From Bacteroidales bacterium (GTDB lineage: Bacteria; Bacteroidota; Bacteroidia; Bacteroidales; P3), in NCBI GenBank assembly GCA_012837565.1, contig DUQY01000246.1, positions 1-5,418 on the forward strand: a stretch of 5,418 bases of DNA, given 5' to 3'. Positions 5,264-5,418 of this stretch are shown piece after piece. Every line of letters starts with the position of its first letter. The first letter of the stretch is position 1. Position numbers and translations under genes: made by a program. Below the pieces are notes generated by a model. It was not told where the DNA came from. It did no database searches and saw only the letters and a list, made by a program, of their open reading frames with translations.

Positions 5264-5418
5264 CCTCCAACATTATGCCAAGTTAAAAACTTTTACCCAC
5301 TCGATCCGTTAAAGAGCCAAAATAGAGGAAAGCAGAATATTATTCGACCTTCTCTATAAATTATTTTAATTATCAATGTCTTTCGATTTTTTATCGGTAG
5401 TATCCCAAAAAGTGTGTA

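Noticed and set aside
5384..5396. CGAT-TTTTT-ATCG as a terminator hairpin
   Set aside because: It has only four base pairs and no T-run after the right arm. It is within chance for this composition.
5293..5418. 41-codon - strand frame open to the right edge, possibly the 3' end of a convergent gene
   Set aside because: The translation (rich in I, F, L and K with no recognisable motif) looks like random AT-rich sequence. Only the sequence beyond the window could show otherwise.

Overview
The window looks like chromosomal DNA of a low-GC member of the Bacteroidota. The taxonomic reading is inference. It rests on AT-rich sequence, start codons without a Shine-Dalgarno stretch, and two matches to the Bacteroidota-type -7 element TAnnTTTG. 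One of these has a well-spaced TTTG -33 element. The protein types also fit: a long uridine-phosphorylase variant, and a C-terminal fragment that resembles short beta-rich exported proteins common in Bacteroidales. I cannot name a genus.

Layout, all genes on the + strand. (1) 1-410: the last 135 codons of a gene that begins before the window, probably a beta-rich exported protein of unknown function. (2) 411-961: about 550 bases without a convincing gene, with several inverted repeats. The best are a 45-nt extended hairpin around GTTTTACGGCGTAAAAC and a possible three-way junction at 541-606. A TATATTTG promoter element lies just before the next gene. (3) 962-1837: a complete uridine-phosphorylase-family enzyme that keeps the phosphate-, ribose- and uracil-contacting residues. 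(4) 1827-1857: a good promoter (TTTG-N19-TATTTTTG) straddling the end of that gene. (5) 1905-5135: a 1076-residue redox enzyme that joins in one chain what related systems usually encode as several subunits. In order it has a plant-type [2Fe-2S] domain, an FAD/NAD(P) disulfide-reductase-like domain, a two-cluster [4Fe-4S] module, a BFD-like [2Fe-2S] domain and a DAO-type FAD dehydrogenase domain. (6) 5136-5418: a non-coding tail with a 10-bp direct repeat, a 9-bp terminator-like hairpin and a second nested inverted repeat.

How the genes work together. The phosphorylase salvages nucleosides (uridine + phosphate to uracil + ribose-1-phosphate). The big flavoprotein most likely oxidises an amino acid or secondary amine in its C-terminal FAD domain and passes electrons through iron-sulfur clusters to the N-terminal FAD/NAD domain. 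The families are the proline/hydroxyproline dehydrogenases, opine oxidases and HcnABC-type glycine dehydrogenases; the substrate cannot be read from sequence. The two genes are 67 bases apart, but the second has its own promoter, so I see no strong case for a shared pathway. The most noteworthy items are the single-chain architecture of the flavoprotein and the structured DNA/RNA signals in 411-961. I see no phage, transposon, CRISPR or defence genes.
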